From: Heloderma charlesbogerti | Lineage: Eukaryota; Chordata; Lepidosauria; Squamata; Helodermatidae | Direction: 5' to 3' | Assembly (NCBI GenBank): GCA_026122225.1 | Contig: JANEZZ010001470.1 | Location: 558,001-622,000, forward strand | Length of the DNA: 64,000 bases | Part shown: positions 32,075 to 42,787 of the stretch, piece after piece | Position numbering within the stretch: the stretch's first letter is position 1 | Layout: the number at the start of each line of letters is the position of its first letter | The notes under the pieces: generated by a model | The model's database searches: none | Told to the model about the DNA's origin: nothing | Seen by the model: only the letters and a program-made list of their open reading frames with translations | Made by a program: the position numbers and the translations under genes

Positions 32075-32900
32075 CATAGGGGATCTTCACGACAACTGAA
32101 TGAGAAGTGCGTTGGAGTATTACACGGATTTTCATGGAATAAGCTTTGCTCTGTCAGGGATGCATGAAGCAAGATAAGCTGAATGTACTGTACCTTTAAA
32201 ATCTGGGTTTCAGGGGTCACACAGCTCTTGAAAGGAACATATATCCAGGTGGGGTGTGGGGAGTAAAACTGAATGTCATCAAACTGGCAGGGGCTGCTCA
32301 ACCAATGAGAGAGGGTTGTCTCCCCCACCCCACCCATCCAGGCTCTCCTGCTACAGTATTATGAATGGAGAGCAACTAATTTTCCCCATGTGTGCAGATT
32401 TCCCCGAAGAAGCCAAAATCCCGAGTTCTTGAGTGCAGTATCTGAAAGGTCCCCCTGAGAGCTTTCCCCTACCCCAATTTTGCCCCATTCCAGCAATCTG
32501 TGGCAGAGTTATTGCTCCTACCCCATTTTTCCCCATGTGCACACTTTTGCCTTGAGAAGCCAAAATCCCTGATTCTCCAGTGCAGCATCTAAAGGCACCT
32601 GCCCCCCACCCCCGAGAGCAGTTCAGCCCCTCAGTTTTGCCCCATTCCAGCACTCTGCCCTGGACTTTTGCTTCCAGCCCCCTCCCCACACCCTGTCTCC
32701 CTTTCTCCTTCTCCCTGCTGGCAATGAGAAGGTCCTGTAAACCCGAAAGATCATTACTACAGTAAAGCAGTATAGTGGAGAAGGGACTTTACATAACAAC
32801 AGAGAAACAACTTGAAACTACAGAACATCGAAGAAGCACAGCATCATTCACAATAGCCCAAGGAAGAAATGAAAGAGCGCTTTAGGGTGAGTTACTAAAG
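32075..32900. repeat. Second copy of the minisatellite-bearing repeat
   Basis: The left part matches 23580-23880 (CAACTGAATGAGAAG, GATTTTCATGGAATAAGC, GTCACACAGCTCTTGAAAG, GCTGCTCAACCAATGAGAG). In the middle, a unit of about 150 bases is present twice (32380-32530 and 32531-32670), marked by TTTTCCCCATGTG, GAAGCCAAAATCCC and TTTTGCCCCATTCCAGCA. Its repeated unit differs from that of the other copy. Confidence 0.55.
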
Positions 32901-35557
32901 TTTGCCTTTAACCCTTTCACTGCAGAGATTTATTTCTTACTTCTGAATAAACATGCACAGAAGGGGGATATGTTAAAGATTAAAAGCAGGCTACCTAAGG
33001 TGAATGAGTGTCCTCACTACTGTGGTAATGTGGGTGGTCGCTGCTGCATTCCTGGGGATTTTCTCAGTGGAAAAACTACTTCCACTGGGGAAACAAGGGA
33101 ATGGGGCATCCCACCCCCTTGACCACATCAGTGCCAAGTCAACAGAGGCACACCCAGGCTTTAATATGTGTGTGTTGGGGGGGGGATGGCACACTGTGGT
33201 AAAACTGCCAGGGAGCCACTTACAGTAAAACAAAGTCTGAGTAAAAGGAGTTTCAGAAAATGCGGGTTTTCAAGAGGGAAGCAGGTGGTTGGAAGCAGAT
33301 GGGTGACGTCATCTGACTGCCATGAAGGAATTCAGACTGCTCAAACTTCGCACTAAATTGTTCATGAAGATAGCCCCCTGGAAAGAACTGTTGTACGACT
33401 AGCAGCAACTGAATGCTTAAGTAGGTCCCTCAGAAGCTGCACCTCCCCCTGAATCTTTAAATGGCCCATGCTCATTTTGGTAGCTTTATACTCCTATGCT
33501 GCTGAGGCACCTGAGAAGCTTTGGAAGAGCCATTCTTGGAGGCTGAGGCTGATGGGAGGGATGAGCTCTTAGATCTAGGGGTCCCTGAAGCTCCTCTCTG
33601 TAGTATGGTGACCAGGATCTTGTTGGGCTCCCCCCTTTGGGGTGATGCTAAGCTTCCAGACCTATGATTGCTTACCAGCTACATGAGCCAGCAATTTCAG
33701 CCTGGGTTGGCTGAACTTTCCCCATCCCTGCCCATCCATATCTCATATAGGGAAAGAGTGGGGAACCAGCAAAGGGTGTATGGTCCACATGACAGATGTG
33801 ACATTTCTAGCCACTTTGTCAAGGTACTTGCTTAATCTACTTCTGACTGCTGGCTCTTCTGGTTGAGAACAAATCCTTTAACAGGGAGTGCTAGAAAACT
33901 GCTATGTGGACATTATTTTAATCTAAAGTGTGAAGAAACCTATTCTGCTTCTCTCTCCATTTCTTTATTTCACCCTAAATTGGTAGATCCGCTCACTCCT
34001 GGCAATTTCATGGTATTAAAGCTGGGGACATTCATTATTCTCAGCATACATTCGGCAACAGTCTTATTTATACACCATGTGCCTCTTCATAATCCATCCT
34101 GGCTCTCCTTGAAGGGCAAAAGCCAAATGGAAGTCTGCAAAACAAATATAACAAAGTCGGTAGCACATAACTCGTTTGGTAAGGAATACAAATAGAAAAC
34201 AGCAAGTGACCCAAGCCTGCCTATTCATGTCTGTGCACACTGTGCTTGAACTCTTGAAGTCTTGTAATGCAAAGTTTTTGTATGAATGCAGCTCTGCCAT
34301 TAAAGTGATAGAACTGGGAGAACACTGGAAGGAGCTTCCTAAAAATGAAACCTGCTGTGTCTTTCAGTCAACTTCATGGTGGCCTTCATCTCTGTTTCAG
34401 TATCACTATAATTTCCTGCATTTCCTCCTTGTTCTCCACCTGCACCTCATTTTCAAGGTTCCCAAGTTGGAGGGGAGGCAATAGGATGACAAGGCCATGG
34501 ACCCCGAGGAGATGATGGAAGCTGAGGCTTGTTTGAGCAGATGTTGCCTGTCAATAATTTCAGCTGTCCTTTCACTGGAGGGGGGATATTCATAGTTGTT
34601 CACAGTTCAACCATGCAACCTCCTGGTACAACCTCACATTAGCTCTGCTCATGGCTGGGCTTAAAAAACAAACAAACAAACACAATATTGCCACACCATT
34701 GATGGATTGCTGATGGAAGAGGAGGAGAGAAAATGAGGTCCCAAGCCCACATGAGGATTATTTTCATAGGACTTTATTCTAAAGGTCTCTTTCTTGTTTG
34801 ATTCCTGTTTTCTCTCCCTGGGTGGGTGGTTCTATAGATGGCATGACTGGATGCCATCTTCACAGCCAAAATAAACTCATTAAAACTGTGTGAGCAGAAT
34901 GCCTTCCAAAGAAGGAGTGATGGTTCAGTGGAAGGTCCTCATCTCCTTCAGTACTCCTCATGCCTTGCACCAATGGAAAGATTTTAGACACTTCTTCCCA
35001 GTGCCAGATCGGGGGGGGGGAGGGGGCTTTTGTCTTGACACCCTCAGTAGAGGGCTCCTCCCTCAATGACTCTATCTTCTTGCCACCATTGTTGCCAGCT
35101 CTTCCTCCTCCTCCTCCACCTCTTCATTATCATTGGTTATTTGCCAGGAAGAAAGCCAATGAGCAAATAGAGAGGAGTATCTACGGCTCCTCCTTCACAC
35201 CACCACTGTTGTCTGGGCTAGAATGAGGGGAAGATGAACAAGCAGGTTGCAATGGTGAAGAGGAGGAGAAAGTCCAGGGGCTCTTTTCAGTAGCTGGTCC
35301 CCAACCATGCTGATCCTTGATGCCAACCATGGTTCTTACTTTTAAAAGTGTAACAATGTACCTTCCACTAGGCATCCAGCATAATCCAGCACATGGTTAA
35401 CTTTACTTACATACCATTTATTCCAACGGAATTTCAACATATCTAACTCATCCTTCTTTTCCTCCTTATGCCTTTTCTCACTTCTTCCACTAAGCACCAG
35501 ATCACCTAGTGATGGATGCATCTGTATCTCTATCCAACTCCTTGGTAGGACACTTCA
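32901..35557. other. No gene recognised; unique sequence
   Basis: Contains a G-rich tract near 33176-33186, CT/CCT-rich stretches near 35090-35125 and short frames on both strands, none with a recognisable domain or splice-framed similarity. No repeat family was recognised over these 2.6 kb. Confidence 0.4.
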
Positions 35558-35790
35558 TAAGAACTCAAGAAGAGCCATGCTGGATCAGGCCAAGGGTCCA
35601 TCTAGTCCAGCATTCTGTTCACACAGTGGCCAACCAGCTGTTGACTGGGAACCCACAAGCATGGCATGAGCGCAACAGCACCCTTCCACCCATGTTCCCC
35701 AGCAACTGGTGTACATAGGCTCACTGCCTCTGGTACTTGAGGTAGCACATATCCATCAAGACTAGTAGCCATTGATAGCCTTTTCCTTCA
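35558..35790 (-). repeat. CR1/L3-like LINE tail, reverse
   Basis: CATGCTGGATCAGGCCAAGG, TCTAGTCCAGCATTCTGTTC and GCAACTGGTGTACATAGGCT are the reverse of the tail at 21690-21830. A related copy lies at 50825-51050. Confidence 0.7.
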
Positions 35791-35849
35791 AATGATCACA
35801 CCCATTGAAACCAATGGGATTACAAGCGATCATAGAATTGCTCCAGTAT

Positions 35850-36425
35850 TAATACAAAAACAGAAGGAAGTGGACATAACTTGTTAGATATGCAGTGTCT
35901 GTAATTGTCTAACTAATCTGTGGCTTGTTAAATACTGACACATTTCTAATGTAGAAGACTGCTTATCTTATTAAGCAATTATACCAGGTTAATTGATTTG
36001 ATTTGCTTAAGTGTTAACTTTTCATTAGAAGTGAAATGAACAACAGAACTGGTTTCAGGTCTAGCCTATGCGCCTCATCAACACGGAATACAGTTGTTAG
36101 CAGTCCACTGAAGCATCTGCTAGTCTGCTGTGAGGTATGTACCAATGTGCTGGCAACAGCTGGACCAACTTACCTCATTCCAGACAGCATAGAGGAGAAG
36201 TAGGAAAACCCTAGAGGAAGGCGCTGAGATGATGAAATTCTAGGGCAAAGCTTCCCTGTGATATATTTGCAAGTTAGAACACCTGATTTCTGAGGTATAG
36301 AATAACAGACGTCTAGAACAGTATAACAGAAGAAGGACCATGAGCAAAGGTGCTAGAGCTGCTAATGAGTAATTCCCTCAAAGGTTACATGTTCTTTCAT
36401 CCTGTTTTGAGTTCTAACTGCAATT
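35850..36425. other. AT-rich block, candidate conserved noncoding sequence
   Basis: Repeat-free as far as I can see, rich in TTAATTGATT- and TTAAGCAATTA-like words around 35970-36020. Function is unknown. Composition alone suggests a regulatory or conserved element. Confidence 0.25.
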
Positions 36426-36429
36426 ACTT

Positions 36430-36512
36430 AGAATCATAGAATCATAGAACCATAGAACAGTAGGGTTAGAAGGGGCCTACAAGGCCGTCGAGTCCAACCC
36501 CCTGCTCAGAAA
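36430..36512 (-). repeat. CR1 3' tail fragment, reverse
   Basis: AATCATAGAATCATAGAACC followed by GGGGCCTACAAGGCCGTCGA and CCAACCCCCTGCTCA is the reverse of the CR1 3' terminus. Confidence 0.85.
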
Positions 36513-37039
36513 TGCAGAGCTGTAGGGGGAGCAGGAGCAACACTTCTCTGTGCTTCTCCATCACATCCGAAATGGAACTCTCATAACACTTCCTGTAGAG
36601 AGATGTGCAAGATGCTCTTTTATTGGGAGCCTTTGTTCCACAATGGTGGATGGGGAGGTTTTAAAAAAATGATTGCATCCTTTTTCGGATGTAATAAAGG
36701 TGGACATCACCCCCACTAAATGCCACCAGCAGTAGCATTCATGTTGTTTCTGCTTGTCAGTGTTTAGAAATAGGTTGGTGGAAATAATTAGAGTTCCTTC
36801 TTCTAATATAGCTCCTTTCACAAGTTACTCACCTGAAGGGGGCACCATGCAAGCAATGGGGAGCAGGGACACGTTCACGGTCCCACTGCCAGTTTCAGCA
36901 ACACTGCCTGACCCTGACTGTAGCTGACCACGTAAAACACAACGAACAGTGCGGACATCTGTAGGCAGGGCTCAGATGACGCCTCCTTCACATAGGTAAT
37001 GCATGAACTGGGCTTCTGTCATTTCAGTTAGTGGACAGC
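36513..37039. other. No recognisable feature
   Basis: Unique-looking sequence without a convincing frame or repeat. Confidence 0.4.
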
Positions 37040-37238
37040 CAGTGTAGCATGATGGCTATGGAGTTGAACGTGGACTTGGGGGACTTGGCTTCAAATCGCT
37101 ACTAAGTCATCGGCTTCATAGGGTGTCCATGTAGTAATCTCTCATCCTAGCCTACTGCACGTGATTACTAAGAAGATATAATGTGATAACACTGTAATTT
37201 CCTGAGCTCCTTGGAAGAAAGGTGGGACATAAATAAGG
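37040..37238 (+). repeat. Decayed tRNA-derived SINE
   Basis: GCCAGTGTAGCATGATGGCT head, a degenerate B box (CTTCAAATCGC), and GAAAGGTGGGACATAAATAA tail. An older relative of 22236-22484. Confidence 0.6.
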
Positions 37239-37454
37239 AAAGATCAGGGTGATTTTTTCTTTAGGCTTCCTTCATCCACTAAATTTTCCATGGACCAGAT
37301 CTGCCAGCACATCACAGCATTTCTTCTCTCATCAAGTGATTTGGCAGCATTCCATGCCCTTTATATCTGTTCCTCATTCCCACCTACCCACACATTTACT
37401 GTACTGTACATTTTTCTCATAGTTTTCAGGTTGTTAATTTTCACCTATTCTGTA

Positions 37455-37765
37455 GGACAGCTAGACTGGTGGGGACGAGGGAGAAGGCCTTCTCTGTGGT
37501 GGCCCCCACTCTGTGGAACTCCCTCCCTAGGGAACTCCGTCATGCCCCCTCTTTAATGAGCTTCCGTCATGCATTAAAAATGTGGTTGTTCAGGCAGGCA
37601 TTTGGGGTAGGTTAGGGTATTTAAAAAAAAAAATTATGGTAAAATTTTATTGTTTTAAATTGTTTTATGGTGGGTTGTACATCGCCCAGAGTGGCTGGGT
37701 GACCAGTCAGATGGGCAATTAATAAATTTAATAAATTAAATAAATAAATAAATAAATAAATAGTT
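37455..37765 (+). repeat. L2-type LINE 3' end
   Basis: GAGAAGGCCTTCTCTGTGGT, CCACTCTGTGGAACTCCCTC and GTTCAGGCAGGCATTTGG encode the L2 C-terminal pattern (AFSVVAPTLWNSLPRELR in the near-identical copy at 46350). It is followed by TCGCCCAGAGTGGCTGGGTG and an AAATA tail. Confidence 0.8.
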
Positions 37766-37770
37766 TTATC

Positions 37771-37882
37771 ATAGAATCATAGAATAGTAGGGTTGGGAGG
37801 GGCCTACAAGGCCATCGAGCCCAACCCCCTGCTCAATGCAGGAATCCAAGTCAGAGCATCCCTGACAGATGGCTGTCCAGCC
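37771..37882 (-). repeat. CR1 3' fragment, reverse, part 1
   Basis: Begins ATCATAGAATCATAGAATAG and runs to GATGGCTGTCCAGCC, where foldback copy D is inserted. It continues at 38685. Confidence 0.9.
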
Positions 37883-38684
37883 TAGCGATGTCAGAGAATT
37901 CCATGACAGATCTCAGTGAGGCCGAATGCCAGTGCATTCGGCCTCCCAAAATCCATCGCAGAACAGCCTGCCACCCCCCTGCGGATCCCCCCGGGACGAG
38001 ACTTACCTGGGGCGGATGTTCCGGATGGCGGCAGCTCCAGCGGCGGCTTCGGAGGCGGTGGCTGCTCTTCCAAATGGCTGCCACCGCCACCATTTGCAGT
38101 CTGTGTCTTCCCCCCCCCCCATAGACGTGATAGGCTATGTAAAGACTTACGTAGCCTATCTCATCTGGGTTTTTAAAAAAACAAATGCATACGCAAATGG
38201 CGGCGGCTACGGCCGCCGCCATTTGCGTTCCTTATTTTTGGCCGTCTTAGTCTACATCAATATTTACGCAGACTAAGACGAAGAAAAGAAAGGGGAACGC
38301 AAATAGCGCCCACTACGCTATTTGCGTTCCCCTTTCTTTTCTTCGTCTTAGTCTACGTAAATATTGACATAGACTAAGACAGCCCAAAATAAGGAATGGA
38401 AATGGCGGAGGCTGTAGCCGCCGCCATTTGCGTACGCATTTTTTGTTTTGTTTTTTGTTACCCAGAGCCCTCCGCAGCCGAAAATCTGGCTGCGGATGGC
38501 CCTGGCCTGGGCCTGGCTGGCTGCTCCATGGAGCCGCCGGGGAGCACTGCCGGCCATCGAGGATTCCGGGGGAGAAGACCAGATCGCCTCCCCCCCATCG
38601 AGGATTCAGGGGGGAGGGACGGAATGCCTCCCCCCCACCATGAACAGAATCCACGAAAAGGTAAGTCACTTTCGTACATCCCTA
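37883..38684. mobile_element. Palindromic hAT-like foldback element, copy D
   Basis: 802 bp, beginning TAGCGATGT and ending ACATCCCTA, with a perfect 8-bp target duplication GTCCAGCC (37875-37882 and 38685-38692). The core (about 38170-38440) is a palindrome centred near 38310. It holds GCAAATGGCGGCGGC / GCCGCCGCCATTTGCG hairpins, TCTTAGTCTACG / CGTAGACTAAGA hairpins, and a central GGGGAACGCAAATAGCG / CGCTATTTGCGTTCCCC. A single GTGATAGGCTATG hairpin lies only on the left (about 38125-38162). Donor-like sites point outward (reverse ACTTACCT 38001-38008; AGGTAAGT 38659-38666). The minus-strand frame MVAVAAIWKSS stays open to the left donor. Confidence 0.92.
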
Positions 38685-38767
38685 GTCCAGCCTCATCTTG
38701 AAGGCCTCCAGTGTGGGAGAGCCCACCACCTCCCTAGAAAATTGGTTCCATTGTCGTATTGCTCTAA
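38685..38767 (-). repeat. CR1 3' fragment, reverse, part 2
   Basis: Starts with the duplicated GTCCAGCC and continues CTCATCTTGAAGGCCTCCAG to ATTGCTCTAA, contiguous with 37771-37882 when the insertion and one duplication are ignored. The uninterrupted order is visible in the minus-strand CR1 at 5400-5500. Confidence 0.9.
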
Positions 38768-38857
38768 TCTAAAAACTTGATATTTTAATGGATCAGAATC
38801 CAAAAGTAATTCAGTGAGATGGCAAGGGGAGATCCGTAAACAGCTGCAATTAGGTTA

Positions 38858-39237
38858 AACTGAGGGCTTTACGGCCGCAAGTGGCGTCCAATACACCATT
38901 TGCGTCTGTGTTTTTTCCCACAATAGGCTAGCCTATCGCAGGGAAAAAGACAGCCACAAATGGTGTATTGGCATTTATGGCTGCATTTAGGTTAAACTCA
39001 GTGCTTTACGGCTGCATGTGGCGTCCACTACACCATTTGCGGCCAAATACCTCCCAGCAACACGGTAATGGCGGCCGCCATTACTGTATCATCAGTGCTC
39101 TGGAGTCCTAGTGCCGTTCCGGTCAGAATCCTCCTAGAGCCGAGGTAAGTGGAGCCGTTCTGCCGCGGATTCTGGAGGCCAGATTCCAAAGAATCTGGCC
39201 TCTTTCGAGTCCACAGCAGATTTCTCTGACATCCCTA
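38858..39237. mobile_element. Palindromic hAT-like foldback element, copy C (partial)
   Basis: Right end TCTCTGACATCCCTA is intact. GGCCAGATTCCAAAGAATCTGGCC is a small internal palindrome, and the outer 60 bases mirror the left end of copy B. Inside, GGTTAAACTGAGGGCTTTAC and a close variant occur twice (38850 and 38988), each followed by TACACCATTTGCG, so the core is rearranged. The left terminus is not found. AGGTAAGT lies at 39143-39150, pointing outward. Confidence 0.7.
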
Positions 39238-39358
39238 ATGCGGAGGGGTTTTTAAAATATATATATAATGAATGTTATGGTGGTAAGCCGCCTTGGAAGA
39301 TTCCTGCCCTGAAAGGTGGCCTAGAAACATTTTTTAAAATTAAATAATGCTTCAATTC
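39238..39358. other. Short spacer with LINE-tail remnant
   Basis: AAGCCGCCTTGGAAGATTCC and GCCCTGAAAGGTGGC resemble a LINE or SINE 3' tail. Too short to classify. Confidence 0.35.
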
Positions 39359-39445
39359 ACGTATGTATGTATGTATGTATTACATTTCTATAGTGCCCAA
39401 TAGCCAAAGCTTTATGGGTGGTCTACAAAGATTAAAAACATTAAA
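39359..39445 (-). repeat. L2-type 3' tail, reverse, with GTAT microsatellite
   Basis: A GTAT run precedes TACATTTCTATAGTGCCCAA and AGCCAAAGCTTTATGGGTGG, the reverse of the L2 tail seen at 31430-31490. Confidence 0.7.
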
Positions 39446-40864
39446 ATCACAGTATACAGAGATTAAAAGCCATGTGCATAAAAAACACACAGACAATGTA
39501 CACAAGAGAACATATATCTACAACAACTTCAAACAAGCAATCTCTAGCAAACAACCATGATGGTGATACTCATTTGGACATTCAAATATGGGCCAATTGC
39601 ATGGAGACACCATTTCATGGAAACAGTAGCTTTGTGCAAGCCCAGCCTGGCTGCTAGCCCACTTGTCACACACCGCCCTAAATTTATGGAAACCGCCTTG
39701 TCAATCTGTGTGACGCAGCTGATGAATCAGCCCTTTGCCTGTGAATGTTAATATCAAATAAGGCAATTAGCTCTACACAGATTTTGAGTTACCATTGTAA
39801 CAGGGCCACGGTAGGAAAATTATTTATGCTTGCCGCTCTTGACTGTTGCACCTAAGCATGTTTAACCAGATTTTTTGTTTACTTGTCTTATGCTAGTGAT
39901 CATGAATAGCAGGGAAAAGGCAATAACAAAGTGGATTGGGTGAATTTATGACTGTTATTTTATGATTTAATTTGGCATGTTAGTGTTCTTTCCTTTCCTT
40001 GGCAAGTATGGTTCTGAATATTTGATGAAGTATTTCTTTTATGGCTCTTCACTTTTGTTTTCTCTTCAAGTCAGATTCACAGAAGAAGGCATCTTTAGAA
40101 TTCCTATTTGGAATAAATATTGAATTAATTAATTCCCCCCCCCTTTCTTTTGTGTGTGATTGCCATGTGCGTTTATATTTATAACAAACAGCATGCTGGA
40201 GAATGGGAGGTTCCATGCCAGGAATAACTGACTGCTGAGGTCATAGAGAGAAACACTGCACTATGGAAGGAGGGCACTGAAGCTTTTAAAATGAAAGCGG
40301 AGATGCTCAGGAAGCAAAATTCTGCTGCGCTCCTGCAGAATCACAGCATAAACACAGCCCTGATAATTACTGAGCAAAGCTAGCTGTATTGCTTTCTGTG
40401 TGTGATGGTGCATATGAATTCCAGAGCAACCACGGGGCTGCAGGAACAATAGCAGGACTGGAGAAGGTCTTGGTGATAACAGAACTCCCCCCACACTGAG
40501 AGCTATTGTTATGATCCTGCCTGACAAATAGTTCCATTCAGAGAGGGAAGGCACTCTGCACACATTCAGAGGCAATTTGTCTTTGGGTTCATTGCTAAAA
40601 AAAGAAGCCATTGTTATATGCCATCTTCTATTACTTTTGCAGAACTACTGATTATTAGGGGCTTCTGGTGTTTTCTGCAGCAAGATTTCCAATATGTATG
40701 TACACGGGTATTTAAAAATGTGTACGCCTGCATATTTTACTGCCGTATTTTATGTATTTGCTGCAGAAAACACTGTTGTGTTTCTTACAGCAAGCATGAT
40801 GTACTGTGTTGCCTTCATTGCTATTATTACATTACTGTTTATTACAAAGGTGATGTGTTTAATG
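39446..40864. other. Unique sequence, possible conserved noncoding blocks
   Basis: No repeat family recognised. The part at 39700-39900 (TGACGCAGCTGATGAATCAG and AATAAGGCAATTAGCTC) has motif-rich, repeat-free composition. Frames are short and unconvincing. Confidence 0.35.
40857..40864. repeat. Target-site duplication of the 3.97-kb hAT element, left
   Basis: GTTTAATG directly precedes the terminus and recurs perfectly at 44834-44841. Confidence 0.9.
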
Positions 40865-41059
40865 TAGTGCTATGCACGGGGCCCCCACTTCGCTTCGGAT
40901 GCCACTTCAGACCTTCCGAAGCAACCCTGCTTTGCTTCAGACAGATTTGGAGCCCATCCACTTTGACTCAGATCCAAATCCGAAGAGAGATTTGGATATC
41001 CAAATCATTCTGATATGACATTTTCCCATTGACTTGCATTGGAAAATTGAAATGACCAT

Positions 41060-41360
41060 AACTTTTTCACTTTGTATGATAAATACATGATATTTGGGAA
41101 ACTGGCAGCCCCCATGGAAGGGATCCCACCTGCCATATCTCAGACTGTTTGACCCAGGTGTTTTTGTGCTAGGTGAAGGTGAAATTTGATGTTTTCAACA
41201 AAAACTCTCAAAGCAAAGAGCTATAACTTTTCAGTGTTTCCACAGAAGTGCATGAAATTTGATTACTTCTCAACCCCTATGGAGGGAATCCCACCTGCTG
41301 AATTTCAGACACTTTGGCCCAGGGGATTTTGTGCTAGGCACAGGTGAAATTTGATTTTTT
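41060..41360. repeat. Tandem duplication inside the hAT element
   Basis: A unit of roughly 190 bases occurs about 1.6 times. Shared words are GGGATCCCACCTGCC / GGGAATCCCACCTGC, TTTTGTGCTAGG and GGTGAAATTTGATTTT. No frame is carried across it. Confidence 0.7.
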
Positions 41361-41422
41361 TTGTCTGACAGAGGCAGCAAGACACAGCAAGCAGCCCTGC
41401 CAGGAGGGCACATCGAGTCAAA

Positions 41423-41973
41423 CTATGGGAACTTCCACCTTGGGGACCCATACTTCCTCCACCCCATCTCCTCCATGGTGGCCTCCCTAAGGCTCTTTGG
41501 GGTGAGAGACGGAGAGGTTGCAGGAGTTCCAGCACCACTAGCCTTCTGCTTGCCCCTGCTGCCGTCCTGCTGGGACATGGGGGCCTCTTCCCCGAGCAAG
41601 ACCAATTGGTGCTGCCTCCTTAAGAGCAAGAGGAGGCTGCTGGTGGCGTTGTGCCCTGGCTGTTTCCCCCTGCTCAGAGATGCCTTCCAGTGGTAGCAGA
41701 TAGCAGTGCTGGGATCCACTCCCACTTCAAAGTGGCCCCACACCGCTGCCCTGACATTTCTGTGGAGACAGAGACCCTGAGTTTTGGGCATCACCACATG
41801 AGCAGGGCGGACAATGGAAGAGAGGTCGGGTGCTGGAGCCTCTACCTGCTTCTTGGCCTCCCCACCACCCTGGAGGATCTCCTCCTCTTGATCCTCCACC
41901 ATGCTGAGGACATCAGACACCTCTGACATAAGGTCCATCAGCGGGCTCCCCTCTTCCACTCCAGAAGGAGAAG
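41423..41973 (-). pseudogene. Degenerate hAT transposase N-terminus with broken BED finger
   Basis: The minus-strand frame contains an acidic stretch (VSDVLSMVEDQEEEILQ) and then VWGHFEV, AICYHW, LSRGKQPGHNATSSLLLLL and RRQH. These fit the BED-finger layout W-x-HF ... C-x2-C ... TS-x-L-x2-H-L-x3-H, but the second Cys reads Trp and one His position reads Leu, so the zinc site is lost. A Ser/Pro/Gly-rich linker follows and the frame ends without an RNase H-like catalytic domain. BED fingers bind DNA in hAT transposases and in domesticated ZBED genes. Upstream, the frame runs into foldback copy E, whose insertion length with its duplication (822 bases) keeps phase with the minus-strand frame ending at 42785. 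Confidence 0.65.
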
Positions 41974-42787
41974 TAGGGATGTCAGCGAATTCTGCAACGG
42001 ATCTTGGTAAGGCTGAATGCCAGTGCATTCGGCCCCCCGAAATGCATCGCAGGACGGCCTGCCCCCCCTGCCCCCCGCGGATCCCCCCCAGGACGAGACT
42101 TACCTGGGGCGGATGTTCCGGACGGCGGCGGCTCCAGTGGCGGCTTCAGCGGTGGCGGCAGCGGCTGGTCTTCCGGACGGCTGCCACCGCTGCCATTTGC
42201 AGTCTGTGTCTTTTTTTTTTGGTCCCATAGACGTGATAGGCTACATAAAGACTTACGTAGCCTATCACGTCTGGGTTTTTTAAAAAAACGCATACGTAAA
42301 TGGCGGCAGCTACAGCCGCCACCATTTGCGTTTCTTATTTTTCGCTGTCTTAGTCTACGTCAATATTTACGTAGACTAAGACGAAGAAAAGAAAGGGGAA
42401 CACAAATAGCGCCCACTACGCTATTTGCGTTCCCCTTTCTTTTCTTCATCTTAGTCTACGTAAATATTGACGTAGACTAAGACGGCCCAAAATAAGGAAC
42501 GTAAATGGCAGCGGCCGTAGCTGCTGCCATTTGCGTACGAGTTTTTGTTTTTGTTTTTTGTTACCCAGAGCCCTCTGCGGCCAGAAATCCAGCTGCGGAT
42601 GGCCCTGGCCTGGGCCTGGCCAGCTGCTCCGCGGAGCCGCAGCGGAGCACAGCCGGCCGTCGAGGATTCCGGGGGAGAGGACCGGATCGCCTCCCCCCCA
42701 TCGAGGATTCCGGGGGGAGGGACAGAACGCCTCCCCTCCCCCATGAACAGAATCCGTGGAAAGGTAAGTGACTTTCGTACATCCCTA
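41974..42787. mobile_element. Palindromic hAT-like foldback element, copy E
   Basis: 814 bp, TAGGGATGT ... ACATCCCTA, with perfect 8-bp duplication AGGAGAAG (41966-41973 and 42788-42795). Structure as in copy D: the hairpin ACGTGATAGGCTAC / GTAGCCTATCACGT at 42231-42270 on the left only. TAAATGGCGGC and TTAGTCTACGTCAA / TTTACGTAGACTAA hairpins are mirrored about a centre near 42415. Donor-like sites are reverse ACTTACCT (42098-42105) and AGGTAAGT (42762-42769). The minus-strand ATGGCAGCGGTGG frame meets a stop after 16 codons, unlike copy D. Confidence 0.93.

Noticed and set aside
37851..38222. A 123-codon minus-strand protein gene
   Set aside because: The frame crosses a transposon boundary and CR1 tail. 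At most its ATGGTGGCG-started part could be a first exon of the foldback element.
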